64,000 nucleotides of DNA from Prado023 sp963818445 (GTDB taxonomy: Bacteria > Actinomycetota > Actinomycetes > S36-B12 > CAIYMF01), in the NCBI GenBank assembly GCA_963818445.1, contig CAWFSG010000010.1, positions 1 through 64,000 of the forward strand, read 5' to 3'. Position numbers and translations under genes: made by a program. The notes beneath the pieces were generated by a model. The model was given only the letters and a program-made list of their open reading frames with translations. It ran no database searches and was not told where the DNA came from. Shown here piece by piece: positions 17,552 to 25,985 of this stretch (position 1 is the stretch's first letter; every line of letters starts with the position of its first letter).

Positions 17552-17884
17552 ATGGGGTTCTTCGCCAACCTGTTCGGCGCTGGCGAGAAGGTCGACACCA
17601 GCGCCGCCACGCTCAAGCCGCAGGGCGTCAAGGTCATCGACGTCCGGTCACGCGGGGAGTTCCAGGGCGGTCACGTCGCCGGCGCGAAGAACATGGACGT
17701 GAGTTCCTCCGACTTCGCCCAGGCCGTGAAGCGGCTCAACGCCAGGCACACCTACCTCGTGTACTGCCAGAGCGGGAACAGGTCGTCGCGCGCCGCAGGG
17801 ACGATGCGCGCCGCCGGCCTGACGGTGCTCGACGGCGGCGGCATGAACAAGATGAAGTCCAACGGCTGGACCGTCGGCCCCTGA
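17552..17884 (+). CDS. Single-domain rhodanese
   Basis: Rhodanese-like sulfurtransferase of 110 residues. The active-site loop is CQSGNRS with catalytic C72, preceded by the conserved IDVRSRGEFQGGHVAGA (residues about 29-45). Tandem ATGs lie at 17549 and 17552; the second has better spacing from the AGGAGG at 17541-17546. Preceded by a CsoR/CstR-type operator, it is probably induced by copper or reactive sulfur. The N-terminal MGFFANLFG looks like an amphipathic anchor rather than a signal peptide. Confidence 0.88.
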   Translation: MGFFANLFGAGEKVDTSAATLKPQGVKVIDVRSRGEFQGGHVAGAKNMDVSSSDFAQAVKRLNARHTYLVYCQSGNRSSRAAGTMRAAGLTVLDGGGMNKMKSNGWTVGP

Positions 17885-17950
17885 CCCTCGAGCGGGCCTG
17901 GCGGGCGAGACCCCGCGAGTCCCGGCACCCGCCCGCCGATGGTCCGATGC

Positions 17951-17992
17951 GCTGGGCAGGTCGCGCTGGGCAGGTCGCGCTGGGCAGGTCGC
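17951..17992. repeat. Three tandem copies of a 14-bp unit
   Basis: GCTGGGCAGGTCGC repeated exactly three times in the convergent gap between the rhodanese and menD, just beyond the menD stop. Nothing else is seen in this gap. Confidence 0.85.
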
Positions 17993-18008
17993 GCTGCAGC
18001 GTCCTGGG

Positions 18009-19865
18009 TCACATGCTCGGCGGGGACAGGCGAGCCGCGACTGCCCTGCGCACGTCCGTCATCAATCGCGCCTCCGCGCGCCGATCAGGGACCCGGGCCA
18101 CGACCACGTGCACCCCTCCGGCCGCCATCGCCTCGGTGAGCACTGCGTCGAGGCCGACAAGATCCGACACGCCGACCGCCGCCACACCCGCTGCCTGCGC
18201 GACCGCCACGAGGTCCCGGCCCAGTGGGGTCCCGAAGACCCGCTCGAAGGAGTCGGCGTGCTCCGGACGGCCCTGTTCGAGCTGGTGGAAGATGCCGCCG
18301 CCGTCGTTGTCGGTGACGACGATCACGAGATCCGGCCGCGGCTCGGCGGCGCCCACCAGCAGGCCGTTGTGGTCGTGCAGGAAGGCGAGGTCACCCATGA
18401 GGGCCACCGCCGGACCACCGCCCAGCTCCTGATGGGCCAGCGCCGCCCCCCACGCGGTGGACACCAGCCCGTCGATCCCGTTGGCCCCCCGGTTGCCGAT
18501 CACGCGCAGCCCGGTGCGCCGCCCGGCGACCATCTCCACCTGGCGGACCGGCCACGAGGCCGCCACGAGGACCAGGGCATCGTCGGGAGCCCGGTCCCAG
18601 ACCCGGGCGGCCACCGCGGTCCCGGTGAGGGCGCCGGTCCCCGCCAGCCCGTCGGCCACGACGGCGGCGGCCACCTCGTCGGCGGACTGCCACCCCGCGA
18701 GCCAGTCCGCGTCCGGGACGAAGTCGGCGGGGGGAAGCGGGATCCCGGAGAGCACCTGCTCGGCCGTCCGCAGCGGATCGCACACCTCGCGCCCGATGGT
18801 GGGCAGCTCGATCGCCACATGCCGACCCGCCACCCGGATCAGGTCCATCGTGGGCCGGGACAGGCCGTACTGCCCGACCGTGAGCACGAGGTCCGGGGCG
18901 TGGTCGGTGAGGAACGCATCACTGCCGAGCACCAGGACCCCGTGCCCGAGGGCAGTCGGCGCGCCGTGCAGGTTCGCTGACGGCTCGCCGATGATCGGCC
19001 AGCCGCAGGCCTCGGCCAGGGCGGCCAGCCACTGGTGGTGCCCGCGCAGGGACGTGCACGGCAGGTCACCGGCCACGATGACCCCCCGGGTGGGCAGCTC
19101 ACCGAGCACCTCCCGGGCGTCGCGCACGTCACAGCCGGTGAGCGGAGGGCGACGGGGCCGGGACAGGACGTAGGCCCGCTCGTCGGCGACCAGCGGGCGG
19201 GCGGGGTCAAGCCCCCGCTCGGGCTCCTGCTCCGGGTCGGGCACCAGCTCGGGCTCCTGCTCCGGGTCGGGCACCAACGGGAGCCGGAACCCGACGTTCA
19301 GGTGCACGGGACCGGCGTGAGCCATCCGCCCCGGGCCGAGCCCTCCCGAGGCCCCGGAAGGGGAGCCGACCGCCGCCGCGATGGCCATCCCCGCCGAGGC
19401 ACGGGCCGCCCGCTGGGCAGCGTCCGGGTCGTCGGGGTCGATCCGGCGGGCAGCGCCCAGGTCGGCGAAGAACCGCACCGTCCGGCCGAAGAAGTCCACC
19501 TGATCGATCGTCTGCGGTGAGCCGACGCCCCGGGACTCCACCGGTCGGTCCGCGGTCAGGACCACCAGGGGGATCGCGCTGTACGACGCCTCGACGACGG
19601 CGGGCGCAAGGTTGGCCACGGCTGTCCCGGAGGTGCAGATCACGGCCACCGGGGCACCGGAGACCTTGGCCAGCCCGAGCGCGAGGAACCCCGCCGAGCG
19701 CTCGTCGATCCGCACGTGCAGGCGCACCCGCCCCGCCCGATCCAGGCGCAGGGCCTCGAAGGCGAGCGGCGCCGAGCGCGACCCGGGGGCGAGCACCAGG
19801 TCGCGCACGCCCTGGTGCACCAGCTCAGCCAGGAGGGCGCGCGCCAGCGCCGTGGCCGGGTTCAC
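18009..19865 (-). CDS. menD: SEPHCHC synthase (MenD)
   Basis: Thiamine-diphosphate enzyme joining 2-oxoglutarate and isochorismate. The 618-residue protein has the N-terminal VLAPGSRSAPLAFEA and HVRIDERSAGFLALGLAK motifs (residues about 24-65) and the ThDP-binding region GNRGANGIDGLVSTAWG near residue 458 with VIVVTDNDGGGIFHQLEQG beyond it. A 30-bp exact duplication inserts a second copy of a Pro/Glu/Asp decapeptide (LVPDPEQEPE) in an inter-domain loop near residue 205. The GTG start has no ribosome binding site; a hairpin at 19871-19892 ends 5 bases before it. menC ends 164 bases upstream. Confidence 0.95.
   Translation of the reverse strand: MNPATALARALLAELVHQGVRDLVLAPGSRSAPLAFEALRLDRAGRVRLHVRIDERSAGFLALGLAKVSGAPVAVICTSGTAVANLAPAVVEASYSAIPLVVLTADRPVESRGVGSPQTIDQVDFFGRTVRFFADLGAARRIDPDDPDAAQRAARASAGMAIAAAVGSPSGASGGLGPGRMAHAGPVHLNVGFRLPLVPDPEQEPELVPDPEQEPERGLDPARPLVADERAYVLSRPRRPPLTGCDVRDAREVLGELPTRGVIVAGDLPCTSLRGHHQWLAALAEACGWPIIGEPSANLHGAPTALGHGVLVLGSDAFLTDHAPDLVLTVGQYGLSRPTMDLIRVAGRHVAIELPTIGREVCDPLRTAEQVLSGIPLPPADFVPDADWLAGWQSADEVAAAVVADGLAGTGALTGTAVAARVWDRAPDDALVLVAASWPVRQVEMVAGRRTGLRVIGNRGANGIDGLVSTAWGAALAHQELGGGPAVALMGDLAFLHDHNGLLVGAAEPRPDLVIVVTDNDGGGIFHQLEQGRPEHADSFERVFGTPLGRDLVAVAQAAGVAAVGVSDLVGLDAVLTEAMAAGGVHVVVARVPDRRAEARLMTDVRRAVAARLSPPSM
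19217..19276. repeat. 30-bp tandem duplication inside menD
   Basis: Two exact 30-bp copies (19217-19246, 19247-19276) in frame, encoding two copies of a ten-residue acidic loop. Likely slippage in a surface loop. Confidence 0.85.
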
Positions 19866-19870
19866 GAGAG

Positions 19871-19892
19871 GCCGACCAGAGCCACGGTCGGC
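19871..19892 (-). promoter_or_regulatory. Hairpin directly before the menD start
   Basis: 7-bp arms GCCGACC and GGTCGGC with an 8-base loop, ending 5 bases upstream of the menD GTG on the minus strand, where a ribosome binding site would be expected. Confidence 0.35.
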
Positions 19893-19920
19893 TCCGGAGT
19901 CGGCACCCGCTCATCAATTC

Positions 19921-19956
19921 GGGTGCAACATGCTGTTCTTGCAGCAACATGCACCC
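19921..19956. repeat. 36-bp dyad in the menC-menD gap
   Basis: Outer arms GGGTGCA and TGCACCC (7 bp) and inner arms TGCTG and CAGCA (5 bp) flank a 3x3 internal mismatch and a short loop, with AACATG present in both halves as a direct repeat. The stretch is clearly AT-richer than its surroundings. It may be a regulator site or a dispersed palindromic element. Confidence 0.6.
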
Positions 19957-20029
19957 AAGTTCGCGGGGACTGGGGACCGCGGGCTCGGGGACCGCAGGAT
20001 TGGGGGCGGCGGGTCACGGGCGCGACGCC

Positions 20030-21172
20030 CTAGATCACCGAGAGCAGGCGGGCGCAGCGGGCGAGGCGCTCGCGCCACCACATGGTCTGCTCGCCGCCGA
20101 GCGCATCGGCCGCTCGACCGAGGGCCTGCTCGTCGGGCAGCCGCCGGGTGACGGCCATCTGCCCCTCGCGTGGGATGAGCGTGGTCGCGCTGACGTCGCC
20201 ATCGAGCAGCAGGCCGGTGCCCAGGCCGGCGGCGCCAGCGAGGTCCGGCACCGAGGCGGCCAGGGCAAGCCCCGCACACAGCCCCACAGAGGTGTTCATC
20301 TCGCTGGACACCACGACGGGCAGGCCGATCTCCTCGATGAGCGCGAGCGCGCGAGCAACACCGCCGACGGGAGCCACCTTGACGATCAGCACGTCGCCGG
20401 CCGAGCGCAGGGATGCAGCCAGGTCGTCGGCGTACAGGTCGCGCGCGCGCCTCAGGCCCTCGTCCACGGCGATGCGCACGCTCACGTCGTCGTCGACCAG
20501 GCGGTAGCGCAGCTCGGCGAGCTCCGTGGTGGTGCGGCAGGGCTGCTCGAAGTAGTCCAGCACCGGCCCGAACTCGGCGGCGAACATCCGGGCCGCGCGG
20601 CGCGCCTCGGTGACGGTCCACGCGCCGTTCGCGTCCAGGCGGATCAACGGGTCGCGGACGCCGGCCTCCGACAGCGCGGCCCGGACGGTGGCGACCCGGG
20701 CCAGGTCGTCTGCCAGGGCCGAGCCGGGTTCGGCCACCTTGACCTTGTAGGTGGTCGCGCCGGTCTGGGCCACCGCATCGGTGACGTAGCCCGCGATGTC
20801 CTCCGGCGCGAGGGCCGGCACGACGACGTTGACCGGGACGTGGCTGCGCACCGGTTCCGGCCAGGTGCCCCAGGCGGCCTCGACTGCGCAGGCCAGCCAA
20901 CGGGCAGCCTCCCAGTCGTCGTACTCCGGGAACGGCGCCCACTCGCCCCACCCGGACGGGCCGCAGAACAGCATCCCCTCGCGGTGCTCCACCCCTCGGA
21001 ACCGGCGGTTGAGCGGGACCCGGAAGGGCACAGCCACCGCCGCCAGGGCCGACGGGCTCAGCTCGGGCAGGACGGGGCGGGCGGTTCGGGCGGGGCCGGA
21101 CGGCGTGGCGCTGGTCGCTCCCGCCTCGGTGGTCGGGGTGGTGGTCGTCGGGTCAGCAGCCATGGGCGTCAC
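20030..21172 (-). CDS. menC: o-Succinylbenzoate synthase
   Basis: Enolase-superfamily enzyme dehydrating SHCHC. It has the catalytic KVKV (KxK), metal ligands in RLDANGAW and YFEQP, and the C-terminal VVSSEMNTSVG segment. The 380-residue protein carries about 50 extra Thr/Pro/Ala-rich residues before the core. Two starts are possible: GTG at 21172, forming a GTGA overlap with the menB stop, or ATG at 21163. Neither has a ribosome binding site. I chose GTG because coupled overlaps are the rule in this window. Confidence 0.92.
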   Translation of the reverse strand: MTPMAADPTTTTPTTEAGATSATPSGPARTARPVLPELSPSALAAVAVPFRVPLNRRFRGVEHREGMLFCGPSGWGEWAPFPEYDDWEAARWLACAVEAAWGTWPEPVRSHVPVNVVVPALAPEDIAGYVTDAVAQTGATTYKVKVAEPGSALADDLARVATVRAALSEAGVRDPLIRLDANGAWTVTEARRAARMFAAEFGPVLDYFEQPCRTTTELAELRYRLVDDDVSVRIAVDEGLRRARDLYADDLAASLRSAGDVLIVKVAPVGGVARALALIEEIGLPVVVSSEMNTSVGLCAGLALAASVPDLAGAAGLGTGLLLDGDVSATTLIPREGQMAVTRRLPDEQALGRAADALGGEQTMWWRERLARCARLLSVI

Positions 21173-22092
21173 GGCCGCTTCGGGAACTTGGCGAAGTCCG
21201 GCGTGCGCTTGCCCGTGTAGGCGTCGCGGCCCTCCTGGGCCTCCTCGGTCATGTAGAACAGCAGGGTCGCGTCGCCGGCCAGCTGCTGGATGCCGGCCAG
21301 GCCGTCGTCGGCGGCGTTCAGGGAGGCCTTGAGCATCCGCAGCGCCAGCGGCGACATCGTGAGCATCTCGCGGGCCCACTGCATGGTCTCCTCCTCGAGG
21401 TCCTCCAGGGGGACGACCTGGTTGACCAGGCCCCACTCGTAGGCCTGCTCGGCGCCGTACTGCCGGCACAGGAACCACACTTCGCGGGCGCGCTTCTGGC
21501 CGATCTGGCGGGCCAGCAGCCCCGACCCGTAGCCGCCGTCGAACGAGCCGACCTTCGGGCCGGTCTGGCCGAAGCGGGCGTTGTCGGCGGCGATCGTCAG
21601 GTCGCAGCAGATGTGCAGCACGTGCCCGCCACCCATCGCGTACCCGGCGACCATCGCGACCACCGGCTTGGGCAGGCGGCGGATCTGGACCTGCAGGTCC
21701 AGGACGTTGAGCCGGCCGATGCCCTTGTGGGCGACCTCATCGTCGCCGATGTAGCCGTCGTTGCCGCGGATGCGCTGGTCACCGCCGGAGCAGAACGCCC
21801 AGTCGCCCTGCCCGGTCAGGATGATGACACCGACGCGGTCGTCGTCGCGGGCGAGGCTGAACGCCGCCTCCAGCTCGAACAGGGTCTGCGGACGGAATGC
21901 GTTGCGGACCTCGGGACGGTTGATCGTGATCTTCGCCACGCCGTCGCCGGAGACCTCGTACTTGATGTCGGTCCAGTCGCCGATGGGCTGCCAGTCGGCA
22001 GCGGGCCGGATCGTCGAGACCGATGGGTCGGAGTAGGCCGGGCTGGCCTTCGTGACGACGGGGATCGAGGCGAAGCGACGACGGGAGTCCAC
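21169..22092 (-). CDS. menB: 1,4-Dihydroxy-2-naphthoyl-CoA synthase
   Basis: Crotonase-family ring-closing enzyme of menaquinone synthesis, 307 residues from the GTG at 22092. Conserved parts include the oxyanion-hole segments CSGGDQRIRG and AGYAMGGGHVLHICCDLTIA and the MenB-specific GPKVGSFDGGYGS. The frame is open further upstream to 22224, but that stretch is unconserved. TACCCT lies 7 bases before the chosen GTG, with no ribosome binding site, so a leaderless start is likely. It heads a menB-menC(-menD) minus-strand unit. Confidence 0.95.
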   Translation of the reverse strand: MDSRRRFASIPVVTKASPAYSDPSVSTIRPAADWQPIGDWTDIKYEVSGDGVAKITINRPEVRNAFRPQTLFELEAAFSLARDDDRVGVIILTGQGDWAFCSGGDQRIRGNDGYIGDDEVAHKGIGRLNVLDLQVQIRRLPKPVVAMVAGYAMGGGHVLHICCDLTIAADNARFGQTGPKVGSFDGGYGSGLLARQIGQKRAREVWFLCRQYGAEQAYEWGLVNQVVPLEDLEEETMQWAREMLTMSPLALRMLKASLNAADDGLAGIQQLAGDATLLFYMTEEAQEGRDAYTGKRTPDFAKFPKRP

Positions 22093-22099
22093 GCTGCAC

Positions 22100-22105
22100 A
22101 GGGTA
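22100..22105 (-). promoter_or_regulatory. Candidate leaderless -10 box of menB
   Basis: TACCCT on the minus strand, separated by 7 bases from the menB GTG. The same hexamer precedes menE. Confidence 0.5.
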
Positions 22106-22224
22106 GGGCACGTGGGGCGCCGCGGCCGCGAACCGAGTCGGCCGGCGCTGCCGGAGCCGTCAGCATCGTGATGCGCGGTGGCGATAATGGCCCGGCCGCT
22201 GAAGTCCCGCTCAGATTCCGTCAC

Positions 22225-22968
22225 ATGACGGTCTCCGCAGTCGTCGTCGACCAGCTGACGGTGGTCCGCGGCCGGACGACTGCGCTGGACGATGTGAACT
22301 GCAGCTCGAGCCCGGGACGCTGACGGGCCTGCTCGGACCCTCAGGGGCGGGCAAGACGACGCTCATGCGCGCGATCGTCGGCGTCCAGGTCATCTCCTCG
22401 GGGACGGTGACGGTCCTCGGCTGGCGCCGGGGGCTCGCACGCTGCGCGATCGCGTGGGCTACGTGACCCAGGATCCGAGCGTCTACTCGGACCTGTCACG
22501 GTCCGCCAGAACCTGCGGTACTTCGCCCGGAGTCCTCGGCGCCCCGCAATCCGACGTCGACCGGGTCATCGAGGAGGTCCAGCTCGGAGCCCAGGCCGAC
22601 CAGATGGTCTCCACACTCTCCGGAGGGGAGCACTCGCGCGTCTCGCTGGCGACGGCCCTGCTCGGCAAGCCCGAGCTGCTGGTGCTCGACGAGCCGACGG
22701 TGGGCCTCGATCCCGGTGCTGCGCCGGGACCTGTGGGAGCTGTTCGGCGGCCTCGCCGTCGCGGAGTCACGCTGCTGGTCTCCAGCCACGTCATGGATGA
22801 GGCCACCCGGTGCGACCGGCTGCTCATGGTGCGCGCTGCGCGGCTGCTGGCGGACGGGACGTTGGCCGAGCTACGGCCCTGACCGGCCAGACCGATCCCG
22901 AGGAGGTCTTCCTGCACCTCATGAACGGGGTCGAGGCCATCGGCGGGGCAGGGGAATCGCCGAGGTGA
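22225..22968 (+). pseudogene. ABC-2 exporter ATPase, multiply frameshifted
   Basis: Remains of an ABC ATPase of about 245 codons. Its pieces, in order and in different frames, include the N-terminus (ATG 22225), Walker A GPSGAGKTTLM, the Q-loop segment GYVTQDPSVYSDLS, the signature LSGGEHSRVSLATALL, Walker B LLVLDEPTVGLD and the H-loop region LLVSSHVMDEA. Frame changes are needed near 22303, 22425, 22500-22540, 22722, 22765 and 22880. This is far above the one lesion per gene seen elsewhere here, so true decay is plausible, though a badly sequenced patch cannot be excluded. It would have paired with the permease at 23012. Confidence 0.75.
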
Positions 22969-23011
22969 CGGCGCGAGGGGAGGGGCGGCCCGATGAACCT
23001 GCAGCCTGACC

Positions 23012-23723
23012 ATGGCCACGGCGCGGCGCGTGCTCGGCCAGATCCGCAACGACCACCGCACGATGGCCCTGCTGATCGGGGTGCCCACGGTGCTGATGAC
23101 CCTGCTGTGGTGGATCTACGAGGGCAGCGACGTGTTCAACCAGATCGGCGCCCCGCTGCTGGGCATCTTCCCGTTGACCATCATGTTCCTCATCACCTCG
23201 GTCACGACCCTGCGCGAGCGGACGACCGGGACGCTGGAGCGGCTGATGACCATGCCGATCCGGCGCGCGGACTTCGTCGTCGGCTACGCGATCGCTCTGG
23301 GCTTCGCCGCGCTGATCCAGACCTCCTTCGTCGCGACGTACGCCATCTGGGTCCTCGGGCTGGAGGTCGCTGGGCCCGAGTGGATGCTGGTGGGCGTCTC
23401 GGTCCTCTCCGCGGTCCTCGGGATGTCGATGGGCCTGGCGTCCAGCTCGCTGGCGCGCACGGAGTTCCAGGCGGTGCAGTTCATGCCGGCCCTGATCTTC
23501 CCGCAGTTCCTGCTGTGCGGGCTGCTCGTCCCGCGCGACGAGATGCCCCCCGCCGCCGAGGTCGATCTCCGACTTCCTGCCGCTGAGCTACGCCGTGGAT
23601 GCGGTCAAGGAGGTCGCGATGATGCCCGACCCCACCATCGGCTTCGACGTCGCGATCATCTGCATGTTCATCGTCGGGCTGCTCGCGCTCGGGGTCACGA
23701 CCCTGCGGCGGCGGTCGGCGTAG
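23012..23723 (+). pseudogene. ABC-2 family permease, frameshifted
   Basis: Partner of the preceding ATPase. It has six hydrophobic segments and the ABC-2 features ITSVTTLRERTTGTLERLM and FPQFLLCGLLVPRDEMP. The frame breaks near 23555-23570; the last about 50 codons (DFLPLSYAVDAVKEV onward) continue in another frame to a TAG at 23721-23723. An upstream ATG at 22993 would give a more typical N-terminus but needs another one-base shift. The 3' end overlaps the tail of the convergent reductase gene. Confidence 0.75.
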
Positions 23724-24256
23724 CGAGGGGCGCTGCGGGCCCTGCGGTAGGTGCTCGTCACGAATCCGCTGGGCCACGATCGGACGCCGTCGAGGTGCAG
23801 TCGGGCTGACCGTCCGCCCGGGTGGAACAACGGGCGTCCCGCTCCCAGCAGGACCGGGGCAGTCGTGAGGACCATGTCATCGACGAGGTCCTCGGCGAGG
23901 AATGCGCTGATGACCTGCCCGCCGTCGAGGTAGACGCGCTGGAAGCCCAGGTCGCTCCAGCGTGCGTGGGCCTGGCGTGGGGACATGCTCCAGAACGTCA
24001 CCCCCGCGCGCGGTTCCGGCGCGTGGTGGGTGAACACGTAGACCGGCCGCTCGCCGAACGGCAACGGATCCAGGTGGGCGATGTGATTGTAGGTACCTCG
24101 CCCCATCGCCAGGGCGTCCACGGAGGCCAGGAACCCGTCGTAGCCGTAGTCCTCGTCGGGTCGAGCTGCCTGCTCCAGCCAGTCCAGGGACCCGTCCACA
24201 GCCGCGATGTACCCATCGATGCTGGTGGCGATGAAGACGGACAGTCGGGTCGACAT
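23588..24256 (-). CDS. RibD C-terminal/dihydrofolate-reductase-like protein
   Basis: 222-residue NADPH-dependent reductase-like fold of the DHFR/RibD_C family. It begins RLSVFIATSIDGYIA, has GRGTYNHI in the middle and YLDGGQVISAFL towards the end. The substrate cannot be deduced. The ATG at 24256 follows a GGAGG ribosome binding site. The last about 45 codons run antisense through the end of the ABC permease and look unconserved, so the real stop may have been lost to an indel. Confidence 0.75.
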   Translation of the reverse strand: MSTRLSVFIATSIDGYIAAVDGSLDWLEQAARPDEDYGYDGFLASVDALAMGRGTYNHIAHLDPLPFGERPVYVFTHHAPEPRAGVTFWSMSPRQAHARWSDLGFQRVYLDGGQVISAFLAEDLVDDMVLTTAPVLLGAGRPLFHPGGRSARLHLDGVRSWPSGFVTSTYRRARSAPRYADRRRRVVTPSASSPTMNMQMIATSKPMVGSGIIATSLTASTA

Positions 24257-24325
24257 GGGGGTCCTCCGGGGCCTGGGGGGCGGTGGCGGGCGGCGGGGTT
24301 GGCCGGGCAAGAGCGGGGTTGGCAG

Positions 24326-24361
24326 GTGGCAGTGGCAGTGGCAGTGGCAGTGGCAGTGGCA
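24326..24361. repeat. Six tandem copies of the hexamer GTGGCA
   Basis: Exact 36-bp hexanucleotide run, 70 bases upstream of the reductase ATG and 160 bases before the DUF222/HNH gene, within their shared divergent region. A variable-number repeat is plausible here. Confidence 0.9.
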
Positions 24362-24523
24362 GATCCTGACGTCCACTGAACCCAATCTCCTCGAGCAACA
24401 TCCTCCCTCAGCATCTCCAGTCACCTGCCTGTGCGGTCGTCCACAGGCGGGTTCGCTCCTCCTGGCAATGTCGGCCGCCCTTGGTAGTGTTAGCACAGGT
24501 GTTCGAACGACGGGGGGTTTCGG

Positions 24524-25951
24524 GTGAGCAGCACGACGGTGGATGAGCACCGGGTGGTGGATCCGCGGGTGGTCGGGGTGATCGGGTCGGCGTCCGGGGA
24601 GGTGGCCGATCTGTGGGCGCGGGCCGTGGGGGTGGCGGGCGGGGAGCTGCCCGGGATGGGCCTGCTGGCCGGTGACCGGCCCACCGCGGACGTGGAGGTG
24701 CTGGCGGGGGTGTTCGCGGTGGTGGAGTTCGAGCTGGCCCGCCGGATGCATGCCGCCACGGCTGCGGGGAGTCTGCCGTTGATCGGTCCGGGGGCGGTGC
24801 TCTCCGCGCGTGGGTGGGCCGGTCCGCAGGCCCGACGGTTGGCCCGCGCGGGGGCGCTGGCCGCCGACCACCCCACCTTGGCCGCCGCGTGGGCCGCGGG
24901 GATCATCACCAGTGATCATGTGGATGCGATCGCCCGAAACGTCGGCCCGCTGAAACCCGACGAGGTGGCCGCAGTCGTCGAGGAGCTGGACCCGTTGTGG
25001 GGGCAGCTGTCCCCGCAGGCGGTGGCGGCGTTCGTGGCCCGGGTGATCCGGGTGCTGCACCCACCCCCGGATCCGGACCCTGATGAGGTCGGGGCCTATG
25101 AGGCCCGGTCGGTGTCGTTCGCCCTGACCTCCGACTCCGTGATCCTGTCCGGGGTGCTGCCCCGGGTGGAGGGCGAAGCGGTGATCGCCGCGGTGGAGGC
25201 CTTCGCCGAACGGATGCGCACCGACGCCGACCACGTGCCCGCATCCGCGCGGCGCGCGGACGGGCTGGTCGCGTTGGTCAACGCCGCGCACGCCACCGGG
25301 TCGATCCCGACCCGCGGTGGCCTGCCCGTGCGCGTGTCGGTCACCCTGGACAGCACCGCCCTCGGCGACCAGATGTGGACCACCTCCCGGGGGCACACCC
25401 TGACCGACGCCGAGGCCCGGTTCACCACCTGCGACGCCCTGGTCACCCCCATCCTGATCGACTCCGGGCCTTGCCCCGACACCGTCGCCGACCTGCTCGC
25501 CGCCACCGGATCGGGCCCGTCGGGGACCGGTGGCCTGCGCCCTCCGGCGGGAGCGCGAATCGCCGCCCTGGCCAGCACCCTGCTCGGGACCCGGATCCCG
25601 CTGGCCGTCGGACGCACCGCCCGGACCGCGACCCCGGCCCAGCGCCGGGCGCTGGCCATCCGGGACCAGGGCTGCATCATCCCCGGCTGCGCAATCCCCG
25701 CCGAAGCGTGCCAAACCCACCACCTCGACGAGTGGTCCGCCGGCGGGAACACCGACCTGCACCGTCTGGCCCTGCTCTGCTGGGCCCACCACCGCCAAGT
25801 CGACCTCGGCATGTGGACCATCCTCCCCGCGGGCACCGGAGACCACGTACCCCAACCCGAACCCGGCGCCCCACCCAGAACCCCCTGGCCCGCCAACCAC
25901 AGCGCACCCTGGACCATCACCCACACCCCCCGAACCCGCTGGCGACTGTGA
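24524..25951 (+). CDS. DUF222 and HNH endonuclease-domain protein
   Basis: 475-residue protein of the actinobacterial DUF222/HNH group, related to the mycobacterial 13E12 repeat proteins. DUF222 covers roughly residues 30-330. The HNH domain near residues 380-435 has paired Cys (CIIPGC), the HHLDEW core and LLCWAHHRQVD. These genes are usually multicopy; their role is not established, and nuclease activity is only inferred. The start is GTG at 24524. GTTCGAAC at 24501-24508 resembles part of an actinobacterial SOS box but is incomplete. It is inserted between menB and menE. Confidence 0.88.
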   Translation: MSSTTVDEHRVVDPRVVGVIGSASGEVADLWARAVGVAGGELPGMGLLAGDRPTADVEVLAGVFAVVEFELARRMHAATAAGSLPLIGPGAVLSARGWAGPQARRLARAGALAADHPTLAAAWAAGIITSDHVDAIARNVGPLKPDEVAAVVEELDPLWGQLSPQAVAAFVARVIRVLHPPPDPDPDEVGAYEARSVSFALTSDSVILSGVLPRVEGEAVIAAVEAFAERMRTDADHVPASARRADGLVALVNAAHATGSIPTRGGLPVRVSVTLDSTALGDQMWTTSRGHTLTDAEARFTTCDALVTPILIDSGPCPDTVADLLAATGSGPSGTGGLRPPAGARIAALASTLLGTRIPLAVGRTARTATPAQRRALAIRDQGCIIPGCAIPAEACQTHHLDEWSAGGNTDLHRLALLCWAHHRQVDLGMWTILPAGTGDHVPQPEPGAPPRTPWPANHSAPWTITHTPRTRWRL

Positions 25952-25970
25952 GGAACCGGCAGCTGACACC

Positions 25971-25976
25971 TACCCT
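25971..25976 (+). promoter_or_regulatory. Candidate leaderless -10 box of menE
   Basis: TACCCT followed 9 bases later by the menE ATG at 25986. The GTG that immediately follows the hexamer would lie upstream of transcription start. Confidence 0.5.
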
Positions 25977-25985
25977 GTGACCGCC

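Noticed and set aside
24326..24361. CRISPR-like array
   Set aside because: Units are six bases with no spacers; it is a simple tandem repeat. No other regularly spaced repeats were found.
24490..24512. LexA (SOS) box before the DUF222/HNH gene
   Set aside because: Only GTTCGAAC is palindromic; the full actinobacterial SOS consensus needs two spaced half-sites that are not present.
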